From NCBI GenBank assembly GCA_944548615.1, contig OX155973.1, positions 3,691,921-3,755,920 on the forward strand: 64,000 nt of DNA, in the 5' to 3' direction. A program made the position numbers and the translations under genes. Positions 1-11,284 of the stretch are shown piece after piece (the stretch's first letter is position 1; each line of letters begins with the position of its first letter). The stretch comes from Micropterix aruncella (taxonomy: Eukaryota > Arthropoda > Insecta > Lepidoptera > Micropterigidae). The notes beneath the pieces were generated by a model that ran no database searches, was not told the origin of the DNA, and saw only the letters and a program-made list of their open reading frames with translations.

Positions 1-589
<589 letters not shown>

Positions 590-1680
590 GAAGGAAATCC
601 CAGTTTGTATTGGGAAATGCTTATGTTTGAATGAGATATACTTACGGATGTGCACGACTTTCGACGGTGCAATGTAAGTTTAAAGGTCCTTTTGCAGTCG
701 ACTAACGATCACTATTCATCCATATATCTCATAAATAGGGCTTATCCTTATGCATAAGGATAAGCATAAGGATAAGCCCAGATATATTTATTTTACATGG
801 TTAGAACACAGTAATGGGTAAAATTTACCTATAACACAGTAACCACTCAGTTACGGTGTTATAGCTTAAAAATATAAAATTTATCAAATTATGTTCCTAA
901 TTTAAAACACAATATCTAATTTAATTAATTAAACAATTATAATTTAATATATATTTGTGTGCAGAATTGAAGTTCTAACTATTTTTTAACATTAAAGATT
1001 AAAGGAAATAATCTATATTGATTACTTTGTTCATGAAAACAAATATTTAACAACTGAACTTTGACCGCTTTTTTCTCAAAACGTCTTTTTTCAAGTTACT
1101 GTGTTTTCATTTACGACTGCAGAATAAGAGTGCGACTGTCGCATACGCTGTATGTCGGCACGTTTTATTAGTTCTCGTTAAAAACATTATAATTTCGTAT
1201 TTTTAATGATGCTGTGTATATTTTCAAAATACTCAATGGTATCTTTAATTGTAGCGACCCAGAAAGAGAAATTTAAATTAATGTTCCATCAAGAGCTAAA
1301 AGAAATTATAATATGTTCCGACTTCCTTGAATACGATGAATCCAGGAATGGAATTATGACTTCCTGCTGCGATATTTATGATAAACAACTAGAAAATGTA
1401 GTTATACCTAACACATCAATTAGTGTATGTATATGTACAGCAATCATTATCTAAAATAGTTTTAAGCGATTTGAGTTAACACAATGTTGTTATTTGTGTA
1501 TCCTTAGGATATAGGATACTGATATTCAATTTTATGTACTATAGAGATTTGAACATCTATTACTATATTTTATTTATTATGGACACTTTCTCATAAACTT
1601 TTTATTTTACTACATAATAAAATGTATATATTATAGTATATAAATACAATATGATATACATTCCTTTGTTAAATACGCAC
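590..1680. other. AT-rich stretch with no recognisable gene
   Basis: Apart from the palindrome at 738-779 I see no element. One 82-codon ORF (1206-1454, +) has no motif I recognise and no TATA box or intron context to support it. I treat it as chance. Confidence 0.6.
738..779. repeat. Perfect palindrome / hairpin
   Basis: GGGCTTATCCTTAT at 738 is inverted as ATAAGGATAAGCCC at the end, and the first 26 bases of the core form a full palindrome centred on TGCA. No flanking TIR or ORF explains it. Confidence 0.85.
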
Positions 1681-1684
1681 ACAC

Positions 1685-2570
1685 GTATCTAATAGATCAA
1701 CATCTCTCTTGGCAAGATCAAGTAAACCAAGTAAGTCGTCGCATTTTCCATGGTTTTCATAGTCTCCGGCGGCTTCAGAGATTTCTCCCCATGTCACATA
1801 AAGAAATGATTGTGTCCACACTCTTAACGCCTATACTTGACTACGGTGATATTTGTTATATAGATGCCAGTGAGGTTATTTTGAATAAGCTGGAGCGTCT
1901 GCAAAATATCTTACTCAGGTATGTTTTTAATTTGCGAAAGTTCGACCACGTTAGCTGCTTTCGTGATCAACTTCATTGGCTTCCTATTCGCGATCGAAGA
2001 AATTTTCATACGTTGCCGCTACTCTACAACATACTCAATAACCCCACTTCACCCACCTATCTAAAGGAGAATTTCCACCCTTTGGGAGGCCACGGTCTTC
2101 CACTTCGATCAAGCCGGGATAACACACTCGCCATTCCGATACATTATTCTTCTGTTTACACGCACTCTTTTACAGTCCATTCTGCTCGTTTATGGAATCA
2201 GCTCCCTCACTCTATCAGGCATGCACCTTCGCTGCATACTTTCAAAAAATTGTTGAAGAAACATTTATTGTTACACAGCCACTAACCAAATACCTCACCT
2301 TGTCCTCTCCTTTATCCTTCCCTGGGCAACCTTAGCATAAGTTACTGACATGTATCTGTATAAGTTTATTTTAAATTTAACTTTACTACTTCTTTGTGTA
2401 TTGTACGGTGAAAATTAGGAATTATTTTATCAAATGGTTGACTGTAAGATATAGCTATAGCGATAAGTCCGCCATTTGTGCATAAATTGTCTTTTTTATA
2501 AAACCAGCGTAATATTCATTAAGTTATGTTTTTATAGCACAATAAAGTTATTCTATTCTATTCTATATTC
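1685..2570 (+). mobile_element. CR1/L2-like LINE, 5'-truncated 3' end (copy 1)
   Basis: Reading continuously from about 1685 to the stop at 2283 gives the C-terminal end of a LINE polymerase. It has LDYGDICYIDASE, then LHWLPIRDRRNFHTLPLLY, then an ARLWNQLPHSIR block and a final FKKLLKKHLL, the order known for CR1/L2-type reverse transcriptases after the thumb. The catalytic YADD box is missing because the copy is 5'-truncated. The 3' UTR carries an AATAAAG signal near 2541 and ends in a (TTCTA)n tail. A second copy of the same family lies on the minus strand at 15886-16505. Confidence 0.88.
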
Positions 2571-2583
2571 TATACATACTCAT

Positions 2584-2585
<2 letters not shown>

Positions 2586-2624
<39 letters not shown>
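2586..2624. repeat. (TC)n(AC)n microsatellite
   Basis: A CT run followed directly by a CA run, just downstream of the LINE tail. Confidence 0.95.
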
Positions 2625-2741
2625 TACCTTCCCACCGTTTCATTCACTCTCCAAGCAGACATACACTTACGCACACAATTCTCAAGTCAGATGCAATATT
2701 TTTTGTATTAATATAGACAAAATTTTAACAAAAAAGAGCAG

Positions 2742-3195
2742 CAGCCATGTCATGGTGATACTTAGAACGGGCTATCATAATTAAATGCGTATACAAAATT
2801 TTGTGTCTGTGCTGTTGATCGTTAAGGAGTTCCCTCGTTGGAAGCCAATCCTGGGTGCCGCAGTCCTGTCTTTGTGAAACCTAGAACGGGCTATCGTAAT
2901 TAAATTTATATACAAAATTTCATGTCTGTGCTGTTGACCGTTGAGGAGTCCTCTCGTCGAGAGCCAACCCTGAATGCCGTAGCCATGTCATGCTAAAACT
3001 AAAAATATCATAACTGAATGAGTATACAAAATTTCGTGTCTGTGCTGTTGACCGTTGAGGAGTCCCCTTGTCGGGAGCCAACCCAGGGTGTAAAATCAGG
3101 TCATGCTTACCATAAAAAACATCCATTGTCATCGGAATTGAACCAACATGTCAATTTTCAACTTCATATGATAATATTCGAGGAGTTCCCTCAAT
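2742..3195 (+). repeat. Family M: tandem ~115-bp monomers (3 units) plus unique end
   Basis: Three successive units share TGTGCTGTTGACCGTTGAGG, then GGGAGCCAACCC, then AGAACGGGCTATCATAATT and GTATACAAAATTT. The last unit runs into a unique segment with GGTCATGCTTACCATAAAAA and AATTGAACCAACATGT. The same arrangement occurs in opposite orientation at 7836-8510 and 10435-10910. Short ORFs on both strands here are accidental. Confidence 0.85.
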
Positions 3196-4559
3196 TCCTT
3201 AAGGCTCCCATCATCAGAACAGGATTTTGATAAAAATGGGGACCAATCTGAAAGTATATCCTTTTCAATAAAAGAATAATTTTACTTTTATTTAAAAAAA
3301 AACAAATGGTAGAGTTCTAAGGTAACTAACATAAAAAAGATGCAACCGAATCGATAACCTCCTTTTTTAAATGAGCAAAATAAATTTGAAAAAAAAAATA
3401 TGTATTTGTATTTCACTGAAAACCCATAACCAATTTTAGGTTAGAATATATAAAATTTTGTAATTCTTTATACTATATCATACTGTGTATTTTCCTTATT
3501 AAATAAAACAAAAAAAAAAGGCACTCGTGTGCCTCTCAAAAAAAAAGGCAAAGTGTGGCACTCGGGGACTGCCGCGGTAAAGCTATTGCATAGCATTTTG
3601 AACAACTTATGCAATTATAATTATTTATTTATTTTATTTTTTCTGATATCAGATAACTGCGCTCTATCTGAAAACGTTGAAATTATTCCGAATCATTTGC
3701 GGCTGCGGTAGCAAATGATTCGGAATAATTTAGACGTCTTCCGATAGAGCGCCGCGAACGAATTTTTTATTCAATAAAGCAAAAAAAAACGGATTATTCG
3801 AAAAAAATCGTAGATAAAAAGATAGATAATTAAATTATATTTAAAATGGTGCAGGTTTCATAATAATACGCCAGATAGTATTTGCGTAGTAGTCGTTTTT
3901 GTGTTCGGTTAGACCTAATTTCACAAATTAATTACACTATGTAATATAAACGAAATCTAAAATATTCAAAGCTAAGATATTAGGAAAATGTTCTTGTTTA
4001 ACATATATTTTTTTTCGACTCGTAAACAGTACTCGTTTAGACGTAATTATCAATTTAAAATCATGAATTTTCGTTAAGAAATTTCTTCATTCGGTCGCCG
4101 CGCTGGCCTCTAGGCCCGCGATAAAAGCTATGCAATAGCTTAATAATAAATCAATAAATTATTCTGGGTCATTTTAGGAATACACTGCATTATGACACAA
4201 AAATAAGTTTATAATTTTGCGTTATGTTAGCTCACTTCCGTACTATCGAATATCAACCAATTTCTAAAATTAATGATAATAGATTATGTTGTTATTTGCA
4301 TGTTCCGATTGGTATTTATTCAGCACTTTGTCTTATCGTGCTTGTTTATCTATACCTGGAAGTTAAGCATGAGCAATTTGGTGCTTTCTGTATCTTTATT
4401 ATACATCTCTATATATGTATATATAAAAGACAAATTGTGTGTGGCGGCTTTTCGGTAATCGGTGGCTAATCTTCGTATTTTCGGTGGCTAATCTTGATAA
4501 TTACTAAACCGATCGTGATTCGGTTTTTAACAATAAGTAGACAATCGTTCCAGGTTTTA
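3196..4559. other. AT-rich stretch, no gene seen apart from one hairpin
   Basis: A-rich runs and short ORFs without motifs. GGCACTCGTGTGCC at about 3521 and the motif GCTATTGCATAGC at about 3583, which recurs inverted near 4127, hint at a worn foldback element between 3500 and 4150. I cannot define its ends. Confidence 0.4.
3659..3752. repeat. 94-nt long hairpin
   Basis: Outer arms GCGCTCTATC (3659-3668) and GATAGAGCGC (3743-3752) pair. Inner arms at 3680-3700 and 3711-3731 pair perfectly over 21 bp around a 10-nt loop. The middle part pairs imperfectly. The size and the bulged stem resemble a pre-miRNA, but a short foldback MITE is equally possible. Confidence 0.8.
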
Positions 4560-5150
4560 TCTAGGTTGGGTTCCGTTGCGATCGCCTCGGGCGGTGCGGT
4601 TCGTTGCTCGGCCAGCCTCGGGCGGCTCGGCGTTAATATTTGATTAAAATGTGTGGGGAAATTTAAATATTATTAGTACAGCTTGTATATGAGATATTCC
4701 AACCGAGATTTCACAATGTGATTTTGGCCCAACAAGGCATCTTCTTCTTCTTCCTAGACACTGTCCCATTTACTTGAGGTCGGCCTTGATTGTCCTTCTC
4801 CATTGAGCACGATCTTGTGCTATGCTCAACAAGGCACCTGTCTGCCAAATTTCAAGTCTCTATGTGCAATATTTCGAGATTAATATATGACTAGTTTGCA
4901 GTATGATCTAGTGCCCCTGGTGGACCGATTTCAACCACAACCTTTTCAACTCTTCATGGCCAAATTCAGATTAAGCGTTTGAGCTCTTTCGTGGAGAAAT
5001 GCATAGACGAAACACAGACAGACATCAATCTGGAAATGATTTTAATCGTCTCGGGGTGTCTCAAAATGTATATTTCCGTCTTAATTTCGATTTTTTTTAG
5101 CGCCTTCACTACACTTTCCCTCCTGGTCAGTTAGTGGGCCGGGAAAGTAA
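4560..5150 (+). mobile_element. Family S repeat (copy S1), carrying an RTE LINE insertion
   Basis: Non-coding repeat found at least eight times in the window. Landmarks in order: a GC-rich part with GCGGTTCGTT, GGCGTTAATATTTGATTAAA, then GCTTGTATATGAGATATTCC, a CCCCTGGTGGACCGATTTCAA box, ACAGACAGAC and the terminal ACTTTCCCTCC...GGGCCGGGAAAGT. The other terminus, seen in other copies, starts ACTTTCCCGGC, so the ends are short inverted repeats and the family is probably an old DNA transposon. This copy lacks the first ~100 bases. Confidence 0.7.
4740..4826 (-). mobile_element. RTE-clade LINE, 87-bp 3' terminus
   Basis: On the minus strand the sequence reads IAQDRAQWRRTIKADLK and stop, followed by a (GAA)n tail, the typical very short 3' end of RTE elements. 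It interrupts S1 and is flanked by CAACAAGGCA at 4730-4739 and 4827-4836, a 10-bp target-site duplication. Confidence 0.85.
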
Positions 5151-5414
5151 AATACAAACATGTTCAAAAATGTTAAAAACTTCAAAAATGTGCACGTAAT
5201 AAACATTGAAATTTGAAACATAGACTCCTGAGGAGGGGTTCCTCAAATCAATCAAATCAAAGGTTCAAACGTTTAAAAATGTGCCCTGCAGGTCAGAATT
5301 TAAAACAAGACTTCCGAAGGAAGGGTAGAGTAACAGGTGGGATTCATAAAAAACATATGAAAAGAGTTTTTGAAAATATTTTCAGTTCAAATAGTGGTCA
5401 GTTCAAGTAAATGG

Positions 5415-6178
5415 AAACAGAGCCAAGGATGTCGCCAGGCAAAAGCCACGATGGAGCAACCACGTACTAAGAAAACCAAGGCCCTACTCGACATGAGCAA
5501 GTAGAACCTTAGAACCACTATCGTTCTCCTCACCGGACACACGACCCTTAGAGCACATCTATTCAACATTGGCTCGACCGAGAGCAAGGACTGCCGAATA
5601 TGTGGCGAAGAACCTGAGACAGCATACACATCGCTGCCCAGGCCTCGCCGCAAAAACACACAGTTTACAGTGTACTGTGACAAGCTTTTCTCCAACCCAG
5701 CGATCTGCCCAACTTGAAGGTCAGCGATCTGTATGGACTGGTAAGCAGTACCGGGCTACTAGCAGACCACTGACCCAACTACAAAGTGGATAGTTGCAAA
5801 AGATCTTATAGATCCAGGTGATCAAGGGCTGGAAACAAGCCCCCCACTCCGTTTACTACACTACTACAGTTCAAGTACAAACGACAACGAATACCAAACA
5901 TTTTTATTGGTATGTGCTAAACTGCTAAACCTTATTATATAATATTTATTTTACGCGTCACCGGAGAACCACGGGTATCTGCCTCTAGTTGAAAATATTT
6001 CTATCGAATATACCCCTATCTGCTGAGCCAATATGTACATTTCAGATTGGTATAATATGCTAGGCAAAATGGATTGGGAATAGGATGTTTGATAGACCGT
6101 GAGGGTAATATTTGCATGTATATGTACATAGCTAAAGACCCAAAGAGCGATGTAAACAAATAAATAAATAAATAAACA
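5415..6178 (+). mobile_element. LINE 3' end (RNase H tail and zinc knuckle), degenerate
   Basis: Frame-by-frame reading gives TIVLLTGHTTLRAHLFNIG followed by CRICGEEPETAY, the conserved segment just after RNase H in I/R1/LOA-type elements. The knuckle His and last Cys are eroded. A stop at about 5503 and later frame changes show it is dead. The 3' UTR ends in (AAAT)n at about 6155-6178. Confidence 0.75.
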
Positions 6179-6599
6179 GTAATAAATACAGTAGAGAATA
6201 ATTGAGAATTAGCAAAAAATTAAAATATATTTCAAGTGAAAATACCAAGTATGTAGCATATTTTATAAATCGCTAGCGAATATCAAGCTTCTGGAATTTG
6301 GCGAAAAGCAGTCGAGCGGCTTCCTTCGAATTCTTTTAAGAAACCTTGAAACCGTAATCGATTTATTTATTTTATTTCAAACGTAATGAGAAATCGCATA
6401 AAAATGGTCATACCAAGTAATGGTGCGAAGTAAACAACAGCCCACATTCACATGACCATGCTCAGCGCATACCCAACTTAGGCCGAATATATCCTGTATC
6501 TGGGCATACGACTCATTTTCTGACTTGGGAGGAGAAGCCTAACTGACGTAGGTACTCATATAGATACATATACACATACACATACATATACGTACATAC

Positions 6600-7005
6600 A
6601 CAAACATATAAATATAACGATCTAGATTATTCTTTTGCATTAATTATATTACAATATATTATTTCATATTATATAGTTAGTAAAGTTATGCAGGCATATT
6701 ATTTTTTTAAGATATGACCTGCAGAAGTTCGTTCTCTGCCCTTGAACGACCTATGTCGTCAAGAAGCCATTTTTAAAAAAGTAAAATGGTACTTTCTATT
6801 TCTTTTATTTTCTTATCAAGACGGTTGTATATTTTCGGTGTTATATAGTTGAATTTTCTTTGGGCAAATGAAGAATTAACTCGAGGAACGGCATAATTCA
6901 GACCTGCCGATGCTCTTGTAGTTCGGTGTTGCTGGCTTCGTGGTCGTTTATCTGAGGTTCGATGGAAAAACATGAGTGACTGTTTCACAAAAAGCTGTTT
7001 CACTT
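6600..7005 (-). mobile_element. LINE 3' end, jockey/CR1-like
   Basis: The minus-strand frame from 7003 ends with FNYITPKIYNRLDKKIKEIE, then a frame change gives KWLLDDIGRSRAENELLQVIS and stop near 6717. This is the usual C-terminal 'Y..P..YN.L...I' pattern of LINE polymerases. A short piece of the same family is at 17640-17712. Confidence 0.65.
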
Positions 7006-7835
7006 ACTTTCTTTGAATAGCATGTTGGAATCATATTATCGTGAGGGCCTTCTATTGATTACCCCCAACAAAAGCTTTTAGGCTTTCACTAAAGGATCCA
7101 AGACAAATTTCGCATATGCCCTCCAAGCATTTCAGAGATATTCTACATAATATAGTAAATGATGTAGCGATTATAGCTTTTATTCCACTCCTCATGCTTG
7201 CCGGTTTAAATATTATTAGTGTAGATTTCAACTACAATATTTTCAACTCTTGCCATTAGAAAATGATGCCTGCACAGGGTTGCCAAAAACCCGGGTTTTA
7301 TCAAAAAATATCTGCCCACTGGGTTATTTCGGTTTTTTTCGGGGAATTTCGGGCTTTTTTGGGGTATTTCGGGTTTTTTCGGAATTAATGAGAATTTTAA
7401 ATAAATAAATTTTAATTTTACATTTCATTTTATTTTATTACCATTTTATTGCATTTTTTCTCCCAATCCAAATCTATTTACTACTGAATAAAGTTATAAC
7501 ACTAGCATGAAGCGAATTCCCCCGAAAAGCGGAATGTGAAATGAACGGTTGTCAGTTTTCCGCATTAAAACTACCCACTGAAGGTAAATCAGCTAAATCG
7601 AACACCGCACAAAATGTGTTCATACTTATTCGGGCGTCTATAAGTTCGACAGGTAGTTTTGGTGTGTTAAATCGACGGCAATTCATTTCATATTCCGTTC
7701 TAACGTATTGCTCTGTCTCGTTCGGTGCCTATTTTAGTTCACGAAGAAACGCAATCGGGTCCAGTATGTATGTTTGTTTAGGTCAAATGTTGCAAGCTAA
7801 ATTAGAACCACTTCCTCTTATCCTACGAAGTTGAA
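7006..7835. other. No gene recognised
   Basis: Contains a CAGGGTTGCCAA start at about 7274, which looks like a hAT-type terminus, followed by a degenerate tract of repeated GGGTTTTTTCGG-like words (7300-7385). I find no matching right end. A 97-codon ORF (7541-7834, +) has no motif I know. A small S-family piece lies at about 7200-7260. Confidence 0.45.
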
Positions 7836-8510
7836 ATTTTACACGTTGGTTCAGTTTCGATGACGATGCATTTTTATGGTGAGCATGACCTGATTCTACA
7901 ACCAGGATCGGCTCCCGATGAGGCTACTCTTCCATGGTCAACATCACAGATACTCAATTTTGTATACGCATTCAATTATGATAGCCCGTTCTAAATTTCC
8001 CCATGACATGGTGCTGCCGAAACGTCGGGTGGTAAAAAGTTTACGCTGTAAATTCGGTTTTATCGTATTTATAATGTCGAACAACCGCTATAGTCTGAAT
8101 TTCAGTTAGATAAATGACTAACATTTCCTGTTTTATTAGTTTTATATAAAAATCTTTTATGTATCAGCTTTTATCTTTTATGTATCATAGGGTATCAGCA
8201 TGAACGGTATGATAAATATCAGCATTTTTTTTTTTTTGTAATTCCACTCTTAAAATTTACTAATTTAAAATTTACACGTTGGTTCAGTTCCGATAACAAT
8301 GCATTTTTATCGTGAGCATGACCTGATCCTACAACTAAGATCGGCTCCCGACAAGGGTACTCTTCCCCGGTCAATAGCACAGAAACGAAATTTTGTATAC
8401 GCATTTGATTATGGTAGCCCGTTCTAAGTAGCACCGCGGAAGGACTCCTGCACCCAGGGTTGGCTTCCAACGGGGGGACTCCTCAACGGTCGACAGCACA
8501 GAAGCGAAAA
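7836..8510 (-). repeat. Family M monomers with family T module between them
   Basis: Two partial M arrays in reverse orientation (7836-8000 and 8260-8510). Between them is a T module with AACGTCGGGTGGTAAAAA and ATCGTATTTATAATGTCG. The order M unique end, T, M unique end, M monomers is repeated at 10120-10910, so M and T appear to belong to one composite family. Confidence 0.7.
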
Positions 8511-8572
8511 ATGTTCTCCTGTTTCTTCGCATATCGCATCGACCTAACTACTAGTTTTTTTTCTTCATATAA

Positions 8573-9308
8573 TCTATACTAATATTATAAAGAGGTAAAG
8601 TTTGTGACGTTGTAGGAAGTAATCTCTGGATCTACTGAACCGATTTTGAAAATTCTTTTATCAATAGAAAGCCACGTTATTTGTGAGTGTCATAGGCTAT
8701 ATATTAATCCGAAAAATTAAAAGACTTTTTCGTGGTAGTCGGATTTCCAAAGTAAGTCGAAAAAAAACGGTCGAACGAAAACGTTTCTAACTAACGCTGC
8801 CTTAACGATGAGAGATATATGATTAAGTTCTAGAGAAAAGCTGTAGAGCTTGATAATGCCTACAAAAAAGTCAACAGCATATGTTTAACTTTTATATTAA
8901 AGTCACAAAAAGTAGTTTTTCAAATAAAAAAATTTATTTAAATCGTTAGGTTTATTGGTCATATTATCAACAATTATGAATTATTATCAAAATAAGTAAA
9001 TTTATCGTCTCAAGTGTTTAAAACAAAAGACTTTTCCCCTTTACTGCATATAATTTCACTTTTACTGCATAAATGGTTAAAGAGATAAGACACTCACAAA
9101 TAAGACACTCACAAGGAGACACTCACAAATAACGGTAATATAGTCAAATTGACATGCAAATACATACATACATATGCAGTAAAAATATACCCCTTCTCTT
9201 GGCAGTCAGGAAATAAATCATAGCACTCAGTACTAACCAAACCACACTCATAATTTCATCACAAGTAAAAAGTTTTACCGCCCAACGAAGTGGGCACGGG
9301 TCAGCTAG
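8573..9308 (+). mobile_element. Non-autonomous Helitron, copy A (736 bp)
   Basis: Begins TCTATACTAATATTATAAAG and ends GGGCACGGGTCAGCTAG, inserted between A and T with no target duplication. A perfect hairpin GCCCA-ACGAAG-TGGGC lies about 10 bases before the terminal CTAG, as Helitrons require. No Rep/helicase coding sequence is present. Three copies of nearly the same length occur at 41465, 43774 and 48513. Confidence 0.93.
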
Positions 9309-9607
9309 TATAGAATATATACTAACCGTACAAATTCGCCCGTTATCAGGTAATTAAAACGTTATTGTGTAAGTCCACTGGAGAGTAATATAAGAGTCGA
9401 AAATTTAGCAACGGGATTTACTAATTGGACCTTTCAAAGAGTTGCCCGAATTGGGTTCATTAACATTTCCGGTAGGCTACCAAGAAAGAAATTATGTAAT
9501 TAAATTACAATTACAGGCACAAGCGCCTAAACAACATATGGCATAACCAAATTAAAGGTGTAATTACAAATGTTTATAAACGTTATAGGAATAGTTACAT
9601 AAATTAT
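9309..9607. other. No feature seen
   Basis: AT-rich, without an ORF or a repeat border that I can support. Confidence 0.5.
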
Positions 9608-9690
9608 AAATACATTTACATTTACATTTTCGTCGTGTCCGATTGACGGCTAAAGACCGCTCTTGGACGTGTCAAAGTAATTGGGTTAGG
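9608..9690 (-). mobile_element. LINE J3, 3' terminus only
   Basis: Reverse complement of the last part of the LINE at 27655-28375. It has CACGTCCAAGAGCGG, a GCGG...CCG hairpin and then the (TAAATG)n tail. Extreme 5' truncation. Confidence 0.75.
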
Positions 9691-10119
9691 TAGTAAGTCT
9701 CGTTACTACTCTTTACTGAACATACATAGGTAGTCAAGAATTAACTACTAGATTGTCAAACTATGAATATAAATAACCAAAATAGAAGCCTAATATTTAA
9801 AGTAGTTAGTAATTCGAAAAGATACGTAGTTAAATTATTCATCGTAATATTCAAATTGTCAGTAAAATGTTTAATAATCAAATTAAATCTACGTTATTCA
9901 TTTTAAACTAAAAGTACAGATATAAGACCATATAAAATAATCAGACAATATGGCTCTACTTTTAAGTAATTTAAATAGGCACAATATTTGAAAAATCATG
10001 GCCCTCAAATTCGGCCAGATTATAGAAAGGGTGGCCTATCAGCATCTCCTTGATGTTTTTTTTTGAATTTTATGTCCTCCAGCTGTTTAAATTTTGTAGA
10101 GAAAAGATACAAAATAAAT
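9691..10119. other. No feature seen
   Basis: AT-rich, no ORF over 60 codons. Confidence 0.5.
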
Positions 10120-10910
10120 TTACGGCGTAATGTTTTTAGCACTCAACGTCTACCCTGGACAATAGCGCTTGCAACATCGCCGAAACGTCGGGTGGTAAAA
10201 ACTTTACACGGTAAATTCGGTTTTTATCGTATTTATAATGTCGAACAACCGCGATAGTCTGCCATGAATTTCAGTTCGATAAATGACTAACATTTCCTGT
10301 TTTTTTAGTTTTATATAACAATCTTTTATGTATCAGCTTTTATCTTTTATGTATCACATGGTATCAGCATGAATGGTATGATAAATATAAGCATTTTTTT
10401 TGTAATTCCACACTTGAAATTTACTAATTTAAAATTTACACGTTGGTTCAGTTCCGATAAAAATGCATTTTTATGGCGAGCATGACCTGATTCTACAACC
10501 AAGATCGGCTCCCGGGTACTTTTCAAGGGTACTCTTCAAGGGTACACTACAAAGGTACTCTTCTCCGGTCAACAGCACAGACACACAATTTTGTATACGC
10601 ATTCAATTATGATAGCCCGTTATAATTTCATGGCTGCTGGACCCAGGGTTGGCTCCCGACGAGAAGACTCTTCAATGGTTAACAGCACAGAAACGAAATT
10701 TTGTATACGCATTCAATTATGATAGCCTGTTCTGAGTGTCACAGCGACAGGGCTGCTGCATCTAGGGTTGGCTTCCAACGAGTGGACCCATCAACGCTCG
10801 ACAGCACAGAAACGAAATTTTGTATACGCATTCAATTATGATAGCCCTTTCTAAGTTTCTCTCACCGCGACAGGGCTGCTGCACCCAGGGTTGGCTCGGG
10901 ACCGAGCATT
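10120..10910 (-). repeat. Family T module plus family M array (3-4 monomers)
   Basis: T module at 10142-10260 (TACCCTGGACAATAGCG, ACGTCGGGTGGTAAAAAC, TCGTATTTATAATGTCG). Then comes the M unique end and a run of about 118-bp monomers, each with GACAGCACAGAAACGAAATT or a close match, and ATGATAGCCCG. A small local amplification of AAGGGTACTCTTC lies near 10517-10560. Confidence 0.8.
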
Positions 10911-11284
10911 TTAATAAAAACTTGTTTTTAAAAATGCCTTTTTACTATTAACTTATTAATCATTGCAGTGTCGTGGACATCAGGCAGCTGTACATAAATT
11001 AAATAGGCCTTACTACATGAAAGCTTTAAAAGTCACCCAAGTTAATGAGGGAGTGAGAGCAGCGCACTCACGATATATGCTGACACCGCGTAATTCTGCG
11101 TATAGACTTACGCAATGTAACATGAAATGAAAGATCTTGCCGTCCACATTAGTGCAATGTATCATGCAATGTAACACACTTTGTAACAACTTGTCATAGT
11201 CTGGACGACTGGCGCGCGCGAACTGTGCATTTCATGCGCACGATTCGAGCATTTCAAGTCGCGCGCGGAGCGATCCAGGATGGC
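10911..11284. other. No gene; palindromic debris
   Basis: Around 11110-11175 the words CAATGTAACATGAAAT and ATGCAATGTAACAC match the arms of the palindromic repeats at 12915 and 60483, so this is probably an old relative of them. Nothing coding. Confidence 0.4.

Noticed and set aside
1206..1454. 82-codon ORF
   Set aside because: No motif, no homologous fragment elsewhere in the window, length within chance for this composition.
7274..7400. hAT element starting CAGGGTTGCCAA
   Set aside because: No inverse terminus or 8-bp duplication found downstream, so it stays a remark in the region note.
10435..10910. CRISPR-like array of ~118-bp units
   Set aside because: The units are repeated over their whole length with no unique spacers, and the DNA is eukaryotic.
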